Shown one piece after another: positions 23,653-36,240 of a stretch of 64,000 nt of DNA (the stretch's first letter is position 1; the number at the start of each line of letters is the position of its first letter). The stretch is from Crotalaria pallida (lineage: Eukaryota; Streptophyta; Magnoliopsida; Fabales; Fabaceae): contig CM075649.1 of assembly GCA_037953625.1 (NCBI GenBank), positions 92,075,290 through 92,139,289 on the forward strand, written 5' to 3'. The notes beneath the pieces were generated by a model. That model ran no database searches and was not told the DNA's origin. It saw only the letters and a program-made list of their open reading frames with translations. A program made the position numbers and the translations under genes.

Positions 23653-25037
23653 TGTGAGACCCCCAATTTTACCCAATTTATTTGAGAATTTATATTTAAA
23701 TTTAAAATATTATATTTGATTTTTGATAAATTGTGATACCTGGGTTTAATTAAAATCGTATGATTATACCTATATATATATACACGTGGTATATATATAT
23801 AGTAGATGCAAACTAATGTTTTCTCTAATGTATTTAATTTATATTCTTAAGATGAAATATTTTAAGGTATAGTATTTGATTTAAATGATCTTAGAAAATG
23901 AAATGCTTTTTGAAAGATTAAGGTGTTCTATCTTCAGAAATTCATATCTTTTAAACCGTACGTCGAAAAATTACAAATGATATGTCAAATCGATCGTATC
24001 GAAATGTAGATTATGAAAATGTAAACCTTTGATTTTCGTTCTGGAGTTTTCAATATTTTATCACTGCTACAGTACTGAACGAATTTTTGAGTTTTAAGTG
24101 TAAAGGTATGATTTTAATGCATTTAATGACCTTTTGACTCAAGTGTATTTTATTTTGAAAACAAAAATACATTTCTGAGGTTTTCTATTGGACTACCATC
24201 CAAATAAAATATATTTTCTTATTTTTTCTTATTATAAATTTTTTTGAAAGCTTATGAAGTGCATTTTTGGAAGGAAATGATCTTAGAGTTTCAAAAATTC
24301 ATAACTTTCAAACCGGAAGTCCAAAAATTATAAACTTTATATGAAAACGATCGTATTGAAATGTAGTATCTGAATATGTGAAAAGAGAATTTTTATTTTG
24401 GCATCTACAAAAAAGTACTGTACAGTAGAGAAAAACGAATTTTTGGTATGTTTAGCTTAGAAAAAAATTATTTTGGAGCATGAAATAAACTATTGGGCTA
24501 TAAAATAATTTTATTTATATATTGAGATATTTATTTAAATGCCTACTGATTGCACAATCCAAATATTAGCATTTTCCTAATTATTTCTGAATTATTAAAA
24601 ATGAAAGCTTTAATGTGATTGGTCAATTTTGTGGTGAATTCAAAATGGACCAATGGAAATTTTTCTCCTTATTTTTATATATATGCACCGTCCAAATATA
24701 TTAGGAGGGAGAGAGGAGAATTTTCTGAAAATTGTGGGGAATCATTCTTAAGTTAATAAGCCATAGGATTTATGCAAAGTTCATTAATGCATGTGTGTGT
24801 TTAAAAGTGGGAATTAAAATTGATGACTCACTTTTGACTAAGGGGGCTGAATTTGTGATCTGATGGGAAGGGAAAATTTGCCTTCTCTTCACCTATAAAT
24901 AGACCATCACACCTCTCACAATTTCACACACACTACTTGTTGTTACTTTGAGAAAAAAAATTATTCCAAGAGAAAAGAGAGAGGAAGGTGGCGAGTTGAA
25001 GGTAGGAAGAGGAGGAAAATTTTCTCACCTTGGGGAA

Positions 25038-26813
25038 TGTTGGAAACCAACAAGAGGCCTAACAATCGAGTAGAGGGGGGGTGAATAGGAGATTGAAGCT
25101 GATATGACAATTTTTCGATTTATTGAAACTCAACTGAATGTTGTTCACGTTTGAAAATAAATGCCGAGCGATAACCGAGCAGACAAGGTTAAATGATTAA
25201 CCAAATAGATAAACAGATTGGTTAATTGGTTAACCGAGCTGCTTCGAAGCCGAGCTTTTAGAACAACACTCAAGGCCGGGCTACGAGACTAATGATTAAA
25301 AACTTGGATGCTCGAAATACAGTGGAAAACACTTAAGCAAAAAATGCAACAGATAAGCGATAAAGAAATAAAATGAACACCCGAGATTTATCCTGGTTCA
25401 CTCTCACCATGAGAGCTAGTCCAGTCCCCTCTAAAAACCTTTTAGAGAGCTTTCACTAAAAATCGTTTTTCTGGGTTACAAAAGGATTTACAAGAGACTA
25501 CCCCTCTACACCTATCCAGTCAAACGAGTGTACCAGACTCGTGACAAACTACCCACAACAAATTGATGACCAAAGAACCTCTTTGGAACCTTTTCAACAC
25601 GGAAAAGCTTTCTCGATCAGAGACCAGCTTTTCACTCCAGCAAAATACAATGACGAATATAATGAACGATGATGGCTCCAATTCGAAACACTCTTCGAAT
25701 GGGTATGAAAGTATGAAATTCAAGAGTGAGACGATTTTTGTGAAGGGGAATCACAGAGAAGAAATACGTTGAACTTAGAGTTAGGATTTGAAAGTTTTGA
25801 ATCACTAAGTTCTTGAGAAGATTTAAATAATCTTCTTCTATGTGAGTTTTTTATTCTGCTCTGTTTTTCGAAAGAGAATAAAATTAATGTTCAAAGAAAA
25901 TTGTTCAGTAGAGTCTCTCTCAAAAATTGTTTCTCTCTCTGTAACCGTTGAGAACTCCCCCTTTTATAAGCTCCTCTCATTTCCAGAGAAGAAAGAGAAA
26001 GAACGAGCTGTACGGAAAAAGCTATGGGGTTTCCAACGGCTATATTCTGAAAAGCAGAGCAGTGATGGTGACCCTTCACCAACCTTTGACTTTAACTCAT
26101 TTTGAATTTCAAACTTATTACTTTGTTGGAGTTAAAATCCTAGACTTTCTACCCAGACTCAACGGTAATAAAAAGTACGGACAAGCTGAGCAGAGTCTGA
26201 AGGTTGAAGATGAAGTTGTTGATGAACAGAGATAGCCGAGCTTGAGTTTTGTTTCGGCTTGATCTTGGATTGGTGTTGCCGAGATTGAGCTTTGTTCAGG
26301 CTTGATCTTGGATTGGTGTTGCCGAGCTTGAGCTTTGTTCAGGCTTGGCAATCAGACTTGAGCTTTGAAGAACAGATCCAAGTTTTGGCCTTTGCTTAAG
26401 GCTCATGCATAATCCGAGCTTATTGATCTTTCTGATGTTGTGGCTTCTTTCAACATTCCGTGTGTGTGCCGAGTCAACCAACATTCGATCTTACCGCCTT
26501 GAAGTAAAGAGCTGAGCTAGCACTCTTGAATGAACTTAGGCCGTGATCAAGAGCCGAGTCTAAACCAAGCCGAAGGCTCAATTGCTGGCTTGCTGTAAGT
26601 AGCGAAGAAACCCAATTTTTCGAGCTTTCTGCCTTTGGCGGAACGCATACGCAAAACTGAGTCTGACACGTTTGATCTTGACCCCAAGCCGAGCCTATCA
26701 AAATCTCTTTTAGTTTGCCGAGCGCATTTATTTTACATCATCAAAAGCTCTTTGATTTTACAATCTTTGCCGAGCATATATTTTGACATCATCAAAAGCT
26801 CTTTGATTCTACA
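25038..26813 (-). mobile_element. Solo Copia-type LTR (J) inside the 3' LTR of B
   Basis: 1776 bp with TG...CA ends, flanked by GGGAA (25033-25037 and 26814-26818). The uninterrupted target is visible at 17851. On the minus strand it starts near TTTTGATGATGTCAAA and ends near CTATTCACCCCCCCTCTAC, signposts shared with the SIRE-like LTR at 43762. It has no primer site or interior. A ~47-bp unit (GCCGAGCTTGAGCTTTGTTC...) is repeated about 2.5 times near 26225-26345. Confidence 0.9.
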
Positions 26814-29460
26814 GGGAAGTCTTTTAGCTTTAGGAGGAGAGGTAACTCTAAGTCTATATTTTAATTTATTTCATCTCTTCTTCTACTGTTATTAGAATCC
26901 CTAATTCTTTTTATATATAGTAAGAACTAAAAGTTTCTACTTATTTTTTTTATTAGAATGAACTATGTATTTGTTGGTGGTATTTTGTTTTTATGGTCAA
27001 ATGAATAAAGGTTTAAAGGAAAGGGACAAAATGAATTGTTTAAAGAGAATAATCTCCCCTTTTCTTTGGCCTTGAGATGACCGAATTTTGTAGCACAAAA
27101 GGAAAAATTATATTCTGAAATTTTTGTGTTCTTACAATACAGACATTTTATATTTTATAGAAATTTTGTATCTGTTTGAAGTATTTTAGTTCTTTTTGTT
27201 TGGATTCAAAATGGAAACTTCTGAAAATTCTGTGTTACTGAAACTATAAGATTTAATGTAGCATTAAAAGAAAAGAAGAATTTTAGTCTTTTGCCTTGTG
27301 TTATTGTTTGGTCGTGATATATATATGGGGTAGTAGTTGTTATTATTATATGTGACTTATTGGATGATTATTTGATCTCTAATGTTGTAATAGTGAAATG
27401 AAATTAGTTTTATGAAAACAAATGAAATTCTGGATTTTATGGTGTTAACAGTGAAGTATAATTGATTTTTGATTAAAAGTTACACATAGTTTGTAACACC
27501 CCTAATTTTCGTCTCCCAAATAACCAAGGAATTAATTATGACAATTATTTTATAATCGATTTATATTAGTTTAAAGGTTTTAGTTTTTGTACATTATGTG
27601 TTTTTATGTATAAAAATATGGGATATATTTTTATATGGTTATTTTGTACAAAAATTTGAATATTGTAATGTAGTCCTTGGGTGGGGACCTAATTGCAATA
27701 TTAAAAAGGTTTTTGAAGAAAGAGTAATTAAATTATTAATTTTTGGATTTTATCAGTATGTAACCGGTTAGAAGGGCTGTGTAACCGGTTACACGATGAA
27801 CTCAGAAAACTGGGTTAGTGCGTTTGATGAGTAATCACGCGTTTTAACCCTGAATTCGCCACGAATCCCACTCGATTCATGGTGGGAGACGCGTGTCGCT
27901 ATGCATGAGAGGCCAATTTCTCTATAAATAGTGGAATTGTTGAAGATCAAGGGTTGATTGCTGCAATTCTTGTTGAAGAAGGGTAATTAGGGTTCCAAAT
28001 TCGTTCTGAGAAATTCGTCTTCTTCTTTGAGAGTTAGAGAGTGAAACACACCTTTCTGGAAAGCATAAGTCAAGAGCTTTCCAGTGATATACACCTTGTA
28101 AGTTGAGTGTTCGTGTGGGTGGAGGAATCAAGCTTGGAAGCTATGAGTTTGAGTCTGAGTTCTCTGTTGTTCTGGTTCTGGAAGCTGAATTCCAGATTCG
28201 ATTTTGGTAAGCATAGTTAACCTTTAAGTCTCAAACCTCTTTGATTCTCTAGTGCATGTTACCTATATTGAGTCCTAATTGTTTTCCCCAATTTCTTTGG
28301 CCAATTGCTATGTCAAATCTTCTGGTCTTTGGACCCTGTTGATAAAAATCATGGCTGAGGGCAGAACTGTGGATTTAATGGAAATCTGTGTTGGAGCCTT
28401 TCTCTCTGCAATGTTTTGGATCAAGCACGAACCTAAGGTAAGGGGGAAGCTTACTATTTGCTAGAATGAGGAAAAACATGTTGGTAAATAGGATGAGTCA
28501 CCAAGAGACTCTAAGGGCATAGTTGGAATTAGTTTTATGGCTTGGAGGCCAATTTAAGCTCATTTCTGTTTTTGAGCAATCATAATATGATGCATGCAAG
28601 CTGTTATGATGACAATTTCATGACTTAATTGGATATTATGTGAATTGATGCATTAAGTTGTGAAATATGTGCAATTATGTGCAATTTGTGTATCTAAATT
28701 GAATGCATGCAAGGTGAATGTGTTTCTATGGTTAATCATGTTTACTTAAGGTATATGAACTCTTTTGAATGATTGAAATTGGTTAGATTTGAGTAATGAA
28801 AAGAATGGGTTGTAAAACCTCATATTTCAATGTGCTGACTGCACAATCTAACCGGGTACTCGATAATTGTAACCGGTTAGACACTGTAAAATTGTTAAAG
28901 AAAATAAGTTTCTGAAATCAGTTCTGTGGTCTTATCAATGTTACTCAAATCTAGACCCTAATTTCACTGGAATTCAATCTGAAATGAAGTTGATTTTATG
29001 GTAATAATTCAGATTGTAAATTTGGAGTTAATACCTTAATATCAAAGGATAATTTCAAGAGGAAATTATGCCTAAATGAAATTGGATTATGACTTAGATC
29101 TTTTGAATGATATTATGTGTTGAACTTGAGGTATTCTGTTATGCTAAGACCTTGTTATTGGATTGAGTAGATAATTAAAGAAAAGATTCTTGGAAAATCA
29201 GTGGTTTTATATTCAGGTCTGTAATTCTAACCGGTTAGGTGATGATGTAACCGGTTAGTACCTGAAAACTTAAAAATAAAAGTTAAGTTTTGAGTAAGGA
29301 TTTTGATATCAATGATTATATTCTCTCAATCCAGGTCTATGAGCATAGGTTAAATTTAAATTCAAAGGTGAATTTTATGAGTAAAGCTATACCTCAAGAT
29401 ATCATTCAGAAGTTGTGTTTTTCTAAGTCATAATAATGGAATTAATGGGAACATGACCCT

Positions 29461-30144
29461 GTACTCTAGGAGTACCAAATTGATATGCAACCTACTTGAT
29501 GACACATTCTGGGAATGTGGCCATTGTCGGGGACATGGTTTCTTTGATGCATTCTGGGAACGTATGCGTTCTGGGAACGTGATGCACACTCTGGGAGTGG
29601 TGCTTGATTATATTCCAAGTATGGTTTGCGATACGTTCTAGGGACGTATGTTAGTGTTCTGGGAACACGTTGGTATAATAATAGAATTAAAGATAAAACC
29701 AACCTTGATGACTGTGCATTCATATAGAATGGAAGTTTGGTTGGTAGGAACGTTTATCATATTCTGGGAATATGAGGAGGGTACTCCGGGAGTACCAAAT
29801 TGTAACCTACTTGATGACACATTATAGATATGTGGCCAGTGTCTGGGACCTGGTTATATATGTTATGGGAACGTATGATAGTGTTCTGGGAACACATTGA
29901 TAAGCAACCTACTGGATGACACATTATAGATATGTGGCCAGTGTCCGGGACCTGGTTTTTATACGTTCTAGGAACGTATGCGTTCTGGGAACGTGATGCA
30001 CACTCTGGGAGTGATGCTTATTTATCCAAGTATGGTTTGCTACACGTTCTGGGAACGTGATGCACACTCTGGAAGTGAATGCTTATCATCCAAGTATGGT
30101 TTGGCATTACGTTCTGGGAACGAATGTCAGTGTTCCGGGAACAC
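29461..30144 (+). repeat. Array of variable-arm palindromes, TC-YGG-GA centre (C, 5' LTR)
   Basis: Many 13-19-bp inverted repeats share a three-base centre (TGG, CGG or TAG) and inner arm pairs TC/GA, while the outer arms differ: GTACTC, CACATTC, CACGTTC, CACTC, CATATTC, GTGTTC, ATACGTTC. Several members are degraded in this copy (for example CACATTATAGATATGTG). Confidence 0.9.
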
Positions 30145-30640
30145 AACGGTGTATTGGATGGACGTCCGAGATGGACTTTGTTAGAGGCCTCAGTTGTGGA
30201 AGGAAATCATGCATCATGCCACCTGCATTGAAAGAATTATTAAGATTAACCGGGTGTGCTCATATGTTTATGCATCATGAATTGCTACATGTTAACTTGT
30301 GGATGTTAGTTTTACTCTCATTTGAGTATGCGAATATGTATAGCTAACCCCCATGCCCTTATTAGGTGTTGATCGTGCATCTAGCTTGCACAAGAATCAG
30401 TAAGGGGAGATGTCCCTTAGGTGCTTGCAGAGTGTAGAAAATGTGGGTTGGAAACCCGTTGTGCAGATATCGAGGATCCGACCAGAAGGATGTTTGGACA
30501 AGGGACCAGTGACCAGCTCTATGACATTTCTATTTTTAATAGAATTTATATGATACATATTTTGGAAAAAGGTATCATAAAAGGAATTCAGTTCTATCAT
30601 AATATTTATTTGATAATAATGGACTTGTTACACTTGATAT

Positions 30641-32223
30641 TGAGGAAACCGCAATTGGTGGTTGGAGAGACAAAGGAACCCTAGGAATACACCTAGAAGG
30701 GGGGGTTGAATAGGTGTACAAGATACCTTGAAAGATTTTCGAATGAAACAAATCGAAACAATCAAAACAAATGATTTTTGCAAATTCTACAGCACTTAAT
30801 CGATTAACCTGCAATTTACTCGAGTAGTACTCGATTAACTTTGAACTTAATCGATTAGATATGACAGAAAACAGAAAAATCAATTTTCATTCGAATACGA
30901 AAATCAATCAATTCACATGCAAGATCAGAGATACAACGGAAATGATTAACACCTATATTCTTATTGATTTCCTAGTTATGAAAATGATTTTCCCTTTATC
31001 AATTTGAACAATTAAAGATTCAATTCAATCAATTATGAAAATCAATCTTTCTAGGTTTTCAACCAAGAACGCAATCAAATGACTTGAATATAAAGAGTAA
31101 GGGTTTAGAGATACGACACAGTGATTTATCCTGGTTCACTTTCACCCGCTTGAAAGCTACATCCAGTCCCCTCTTCAACCAAGAGAGATTCTTCACTATG
31201 AGAAATTAGAGTTCTCAAATTACAAGTGATTGCCTCACAAGACTTCCTTCTTGCTAGCCTACAAGAGATAACCGACACCCTTGCCTTGTAATCCTATTGA
31301 TCTTCTCTCTAATCTAACCTCTACCCCTTTTTGATAATCAACACAACAAGTCTTCAATTGCTTGATGATAAACCACACATCAAGGCTTCTCCTTGCTTGA
31401 TTCATAACCAAGACTTCTTCTTCTTCAATGAACGTTGCTTGATGATAATCGACACACCAAGGCTTCTTGTTTGTTGTAGTGGCTTGCCTTATTGCAAAGA
31501 TTACAACTCAATAGAAAACACAAAACAATCCTATGAATCTCAATCAAGAGTTATGACAATTCACTATATGAGATTCAAAGGTTCTTGATCAAAGAATATG
31601 AAAATATGAGAACTTTGATCTTTAGAAAATGAGAGAGAATAGAGTGGCTTGATTCTTTGTAAAACTTGTATGAAATGATTCTAACTGATCACAAATAATA
31701 GGAAAAGGTTTATATAGAATACCCAAAAGTTGTAGCACTTGAAAACTGATTTTGAGAAGTGAAAAACGTATTTTAAAAATCAGTTCAGCAGTACTTAATC
31801 GATTAAGTTGCAGACTACTCGAGTAGTACTCGATTAAGTTAGTCACTTAATCGATTAAGTTGGTACTGCACATGTTCAAAACTTGTTTTCTCAAAATCCA
31901 ACCTTTTCTTTAAAACCTTTAAGCCACCTATTGATTCTAGGTTAAGTGAAAACTCAAATTATGATTAAATCATGACTTATGAATGAGATTCACTACCCTC
32001 TATAATAATCTACCCAAATAAAAAAACCTATGAAGCTTGAGAGGCAAAAGATAAAAGAAATACAAATACAATCAAACTTAGGTCTTCATGAGCTTGCTTT
32101 CTCTCTTCTTCATTTGATGTTTGTTGTTGCTTGTTGAGCTTGAAACTTGATCAACACTTGTAGCTTGTTCAAAAACACTTTGTCATTATCAAAACATTCA
32201 TCATGTTCATCATGGAACTAACA
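30641..32223 (-). mobile_element. Solo Copia-type LTR (K) inside the 5' LTR of C
   Basis: 1583 bp, TG...CA, flanked by GATAT (30636-30640 and 32224-32228). The empty site is visible at 39361. On the minus strand the start region reads TTTTGATAATGACAAAG and the end region CTATTCAACCCCCCCTTCTA, like the SIRE-type LTRs here. It carries two clusters of ATCGAT/CTCGAG palindromes (30796-30857 and 31795-31858). Confidence 0.9.
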
Positions 32224-32447
32224 GATATATTTTGGGAGGGTAATATGGTGATTTTACTATGTTTCCGCAAACTCTGATTTTACTAGTCACCTTCATTGTT
32301 AATCAAGTGTTTGTGAAAATAAATTTTCCAGGGAAGGGATAATTTCTTATTTTTAGATCTTTCTCCAACGATAACAAGTCCAAGTATTCTTAAACTTATT
32401 ACTTTTCTTATAAAGTAAGATGATATACAAGGAGTGTTACATTTTTA

Positions 32448-32464
32448 TGGTATCAGAGCAATGG
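32448..32464 (+). other. Primer-binding site of element C
   Basis: TGGTATCAGAGCAATGG lies 6 bp after the 5' LTR. It is complementary to the initiator tRNA-Met 3' end. Confidence 0.9.
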
Positions 32465-33379
32465 TCCTGACTCTTGGTCCTTGGGTGTGTGGTCCAATAT
32501 GCTAGTCATCGATATCTGCAATGTTTCTTGGGAAGTATGCTCTCATATACTTCCAAACTAGAGCTAAGATTATGGGTAATAGCTCTAGATAAGTAGCTCA
32601 TTCTGCTATTGAGAAGTGTTCTATGTAGTCTAAGTAGAAGTATGATAGATATATGCTTCTCTTTAGACATGTCTTAACCCTAAAACCATAGTGTTGGTTT
32701 ATTCCGTTCTCATAGAACTAGTGATAAGGAAATCTTAAAGGAGTTGTAGTAAGGTCCCTGACTCTGGAAGAGAGAATTTAACTTCACCAGTGTTAAAGTT
32801 AATCAATTTCTCCGACCGAGTGCAGGGCAGTTATCTTTTTAAAGATCAACTTTGTTGAGTTTGTTAAACCCTAAAGCTATTCCTTCATTTGTTCCTTATG
32901 GATAAGGGTATTGATCAAAGTTGCTCTATGCCTTATCCAATCTGCTATCTCAAAGCAGAGGATCTTACAAGTCTTCTTGTAGTGGTTTTCAATGTATGAC
33001 GGAATCGTTCTATTAAGGTATTAGACTTTGTCTATGTACCTGTGTCATGAGTACATTTGATCTTAAGCACGGTTTGGGAGCCGAGGGATCAAGTGACCAT
33101 GATTAATGACAATAGAACAACCCTGTGTTGGGATTCCCAAGTTTCGAATCGGGAATCCAATGAACCCATATGTTGCTTCTGGGAAGCAATATTAAAAGAA
33201 AAAGGGGGTTAAAGAAATCCTGGTTGTAGGAAATGATGCCAAGTTTACCTTTGGGTAAAGAGATAGAGTTTGGGATCAAGTCAATTCTTGAAAACTGATT
33301 CTATCTCTACTACTTTTCTAATATGGTACCATCGGGAATGGTCAAATGGGAGAAACACGTAGAAAAGTGCAAGGTTGAT

Positions 33380-34630
33380 TGGAGGTGGGATTAACCCCGA
33401 ATCAGGATTCGGGACAGGGATACACTTAAGATTGCATTTTGATCTCGATACGGACATTATGAGTAGGAAATAATGTCGTTCGGATTGACTAATGCACCTG
33501 TTCTTTTATGGATTATAAAGAACTATACCTTTAGATTATATTTGGATTCGTTTGTGGTTTATCCTGAGAATCCGGAGGAGCATGAGGAACATCTCGGGTT
33601 TGTGTTGAAAATCCTGCAAGGGGAATAGTTGTGTGTTAAGCTCGCCAAAGATGAGTTTTGGTTGAGTGAAGTTACGTTCGCAGGGCATGTGATCTTTAAA
33701 GAAGAAATTGTGATGGATCCAGCAAGGGTAAGTTTAGGGTAGAAATAGGAACAGCCTAAGACTGTGACTGAGATGAGAAGTTTCTTAGGGCTGGCTGGAT
33801 ACTATCGCCGGAGTATTTAAGGATTTTCTAAGATCACATGGCCTTTGATCAAGTTGATCAACTGATGGTATTGAATGATAGGGTGTTGTTTAATTGTGGT
33901 AGGGGTGGGGATGGATTATACCCCAACATAATATGATTAGTCCAAAAGGAATTATGGAAAATGTGAGTAGACTAAGATTTAAATCATTTCAGTGATGAAT
34001 TCAGTTGGAATCAAGGTATTAGAGTATGATTAAATCCTATTTTGAGTTGGATTGGATGATGTAAAGAAAATGGTTTTGAAATTCTTTGGTTTTATTTCAA
34101 AAACTGTACTTCATAAACCGGTTAGAGTTTCTTGTAACCAGTTAGAAGCTGAAAGCTTAAACTAAAAATTTAAGTCATTTGTGAAGGAACTTTTGATATC
34201 AATAAACATCTTCCTCCAATCCAAACTCAATGTCAATTACCTAAGTAAAAATTTAAGAAAAGGATTTAATGTGGTAAAATAACTTAATGCCTTGATTCAT
34301 CATTGAAATTGATTTAAGAGGATTGAATCATAATATTTATGGACTACTCGAGAGTTGGAATTAAGGAGCTACTCCAATTGGAGAAGGTAGAGGATTTAGC
34401 TGGACGATGCAAAAGAAACGATAAGCATTAAGATAAGAAGGTTGTGATTCATGAACAAATTTGAAGTTTGAAAGTATGAATGACAATAAGAAGAGGGAGA
34501 GTTGAATGTAAGATAAAGGCGATGGATGGAGTTTCTTAAAGATTATGGCTTTGACGCTCCATCCTGGCATAGCAAACGTAGTTGCAGACAATTTGAGTTG
34601 ATAGGCTATTCTTGTGAGCTCAATGATGGT
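33380..34630 (+). pseudogene. Decayed Ty3/gypsy-type pol (RT and RNase H pieces) of element C
   Basis: Across frameshifts one can read SRYGHYE and MSFGLTNAP (RT), then YLDSFVVYPENPEEHEEHLG, KLAKDEFWLSEVTFAGHVI and EMRSFLGLAGYYRR (RT and thumb region). Near 34525-34590 is WMEFLKDYGFDAPSWHSK, matching the end of RNase H (usually followed by ALSR). Stops and frame changes are frequent, and the catalytic YxDD motif is lost. The rest of the interior (32465-33380 and 34630-36240) gives only doubtful gag- or protease-like scraps. Confidence 0.75.
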
Positions 34631-36225
34631 TAAGGAGGTTATCCTGATCGAGGAATTCAGAGACCTAAGTCTGGTAACCCAAGAGGAACCCTCTAAGTAT
34701 TAGATTGGGAATGTTGCCAATCACCAACGAATTCCTGAATCGGATTCGTGAATTACCATCAGAAGATGAAGAGAAGAAAGAGAAGTTGACTTTTGAGGAA
34801 AAGGAGTTAGATCTCTATGAAGAAACGAATGAGATTTAATCTTTAGAGCTACAGTTGGTGATTATGGATATTAGAAAATATATTATGGAAGTAAGGGATT
34901 TAGGAAGTGTTGTCTAGGACAACCTAGATGAGAAATCCAAAGGCATGAACTTCCAGAATAGATTATGTTCGAACCCAAGTTAGCTATCAACTATCAAGGA
35001 ATAAGGAATTTCTCGATGTTGGTAAGCATGTATGAGGACTATGGGAAAGTACATGAATTTCTTGCGAGAAATGTTTGAGTTTAGAATAAGAGAAAGATTG
35101 ATGAAATAAAGACCCAACTGGAGGAAGAGGAAAAGTGAATGGGAGAATACCAACCACGGAAATATCAAGGTTAAGGGATCCTCGATTGAAGAAAGGGGAC
35201 TAAGGAGGACATAGGGAAGGGAATATTTGTCCATCTCAAGGTGAAAACTGTAAGGCACATCACTTTGAGTTTAGTTGTGATGTACCTAAGGGAATATTCA
35301 ATTCCGATTGTAGGAAGCTGGAGTATTACTCACCGAATTGTCTTGAAGGAAAAGGTGAGAAAGGAATGGACGAATCCAGCACGAGAAGAATTCACTGACT
35401 GAGATGTGAGTTGAGTGTAATCCTAATGTAGACAACCCAAGCCTATCTCTTCCTTTGATCTGAGTTAACGTAGTTACATGTTTTCGACTATGTTAATCTA
35501 ATCATTTGAGAGTATCAATATCCTGTTGGAAGTTCAACTCCAATCTTTCTGTGATCAAAACCTTTATCACAGTTGGATGTGATAATATCTGTGGACACTA
35601 CAGAAAATAGAGAGATCAGTTATGGCTAGAGAGATTAACAACCACCGGGATAGGACAAATCTTTGTCTCCCCAATGGAAATGTCTCTAGAACTTGACTAT
35701 CTAACTAAGTCTGATAGTGATAATTACCCTATCTTTAAGTTCATCTAACTTAAAGACCTGTCGTATGATCTTTCTTGTGAAAGGTTATATCTAAAAGGGA
35801 TGATTTTGTTATTAATGGTTTGAATATTAGGACTGATCACCCTAATGTCACAAACTATTAAGGAATAAAGTCATACAAATGTTTCTTTGATCGTGCTCGA
35901 GAGATCAGAGTGCGCAGCCCAAAAAGTTTTTCCAAAAAATTTATTGGAAAGTGTTTTAATTGAAGAATAGTTTTGTGAAGTATAAAGAGTATTTCTTTTA
36001 AAAGAATTCCTTCACATAAGAGTTTTTATGCAAAGAATCTTTATTGTTAAATTGAAATATTCTATTAGAAATGTTTCGAAATAAAAGTATTATATCGAAA
36101 CTCTTTTAAGTGGGGGAGTCCCCTAAAGGACGAATTTCTGGGAACTAGATGAAGTTTTCTAGTATAAAAACACTTTGGAAAAGTAGAAAATTTCAAAAGA
36201 TGAATTTCGGGGACGAAATTCCTTT

Positions 36226-36240
36226 TAAGTGGGGGAGTAG
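36226..36240 (+). other. Polypurine tract of element C
   Basis: AAGTGGGGGAGTAG lies directly before the 3' LTR, after TTTCGGGGACGAAATTCC. A second copy of the same purine word (AAGTGGGGGAGT) lies at about 36108-36119 upstream. Confidence 0.75.

Larger units (their letters stand above)
27492..32441 (+). repeat. 5' LTR of element C, with a nested solo LTR
   Basis: It starts TGTAACACCCC and ends ACAAGGAGTGTTACA. It contains a TATA box (CTATAAATAG, 27922-27931). A leader donor site is at 28438. Three pairs of TAACCGGTTA palindromes are present (27761/27782, 28849 mutated/28870, 29228/29248). The hairpin array is at 29461-30144. It is interrupted at 30641 by another LTR. Confidence 0.9.

Noticed and set aside
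29461..30144. CRISPR-like array
   Set aside because: Units are short palindromes of differing sequence with irregular spacing inside a plant LTR. There are no constant repeats with unique spacers.
35040..35400. Gag with zinc knuckle downstream of RT in element C
   Set aside because: Only scattered Cys and His residues with stops between them. The order would be wrong, and the match is too weak to annotate.
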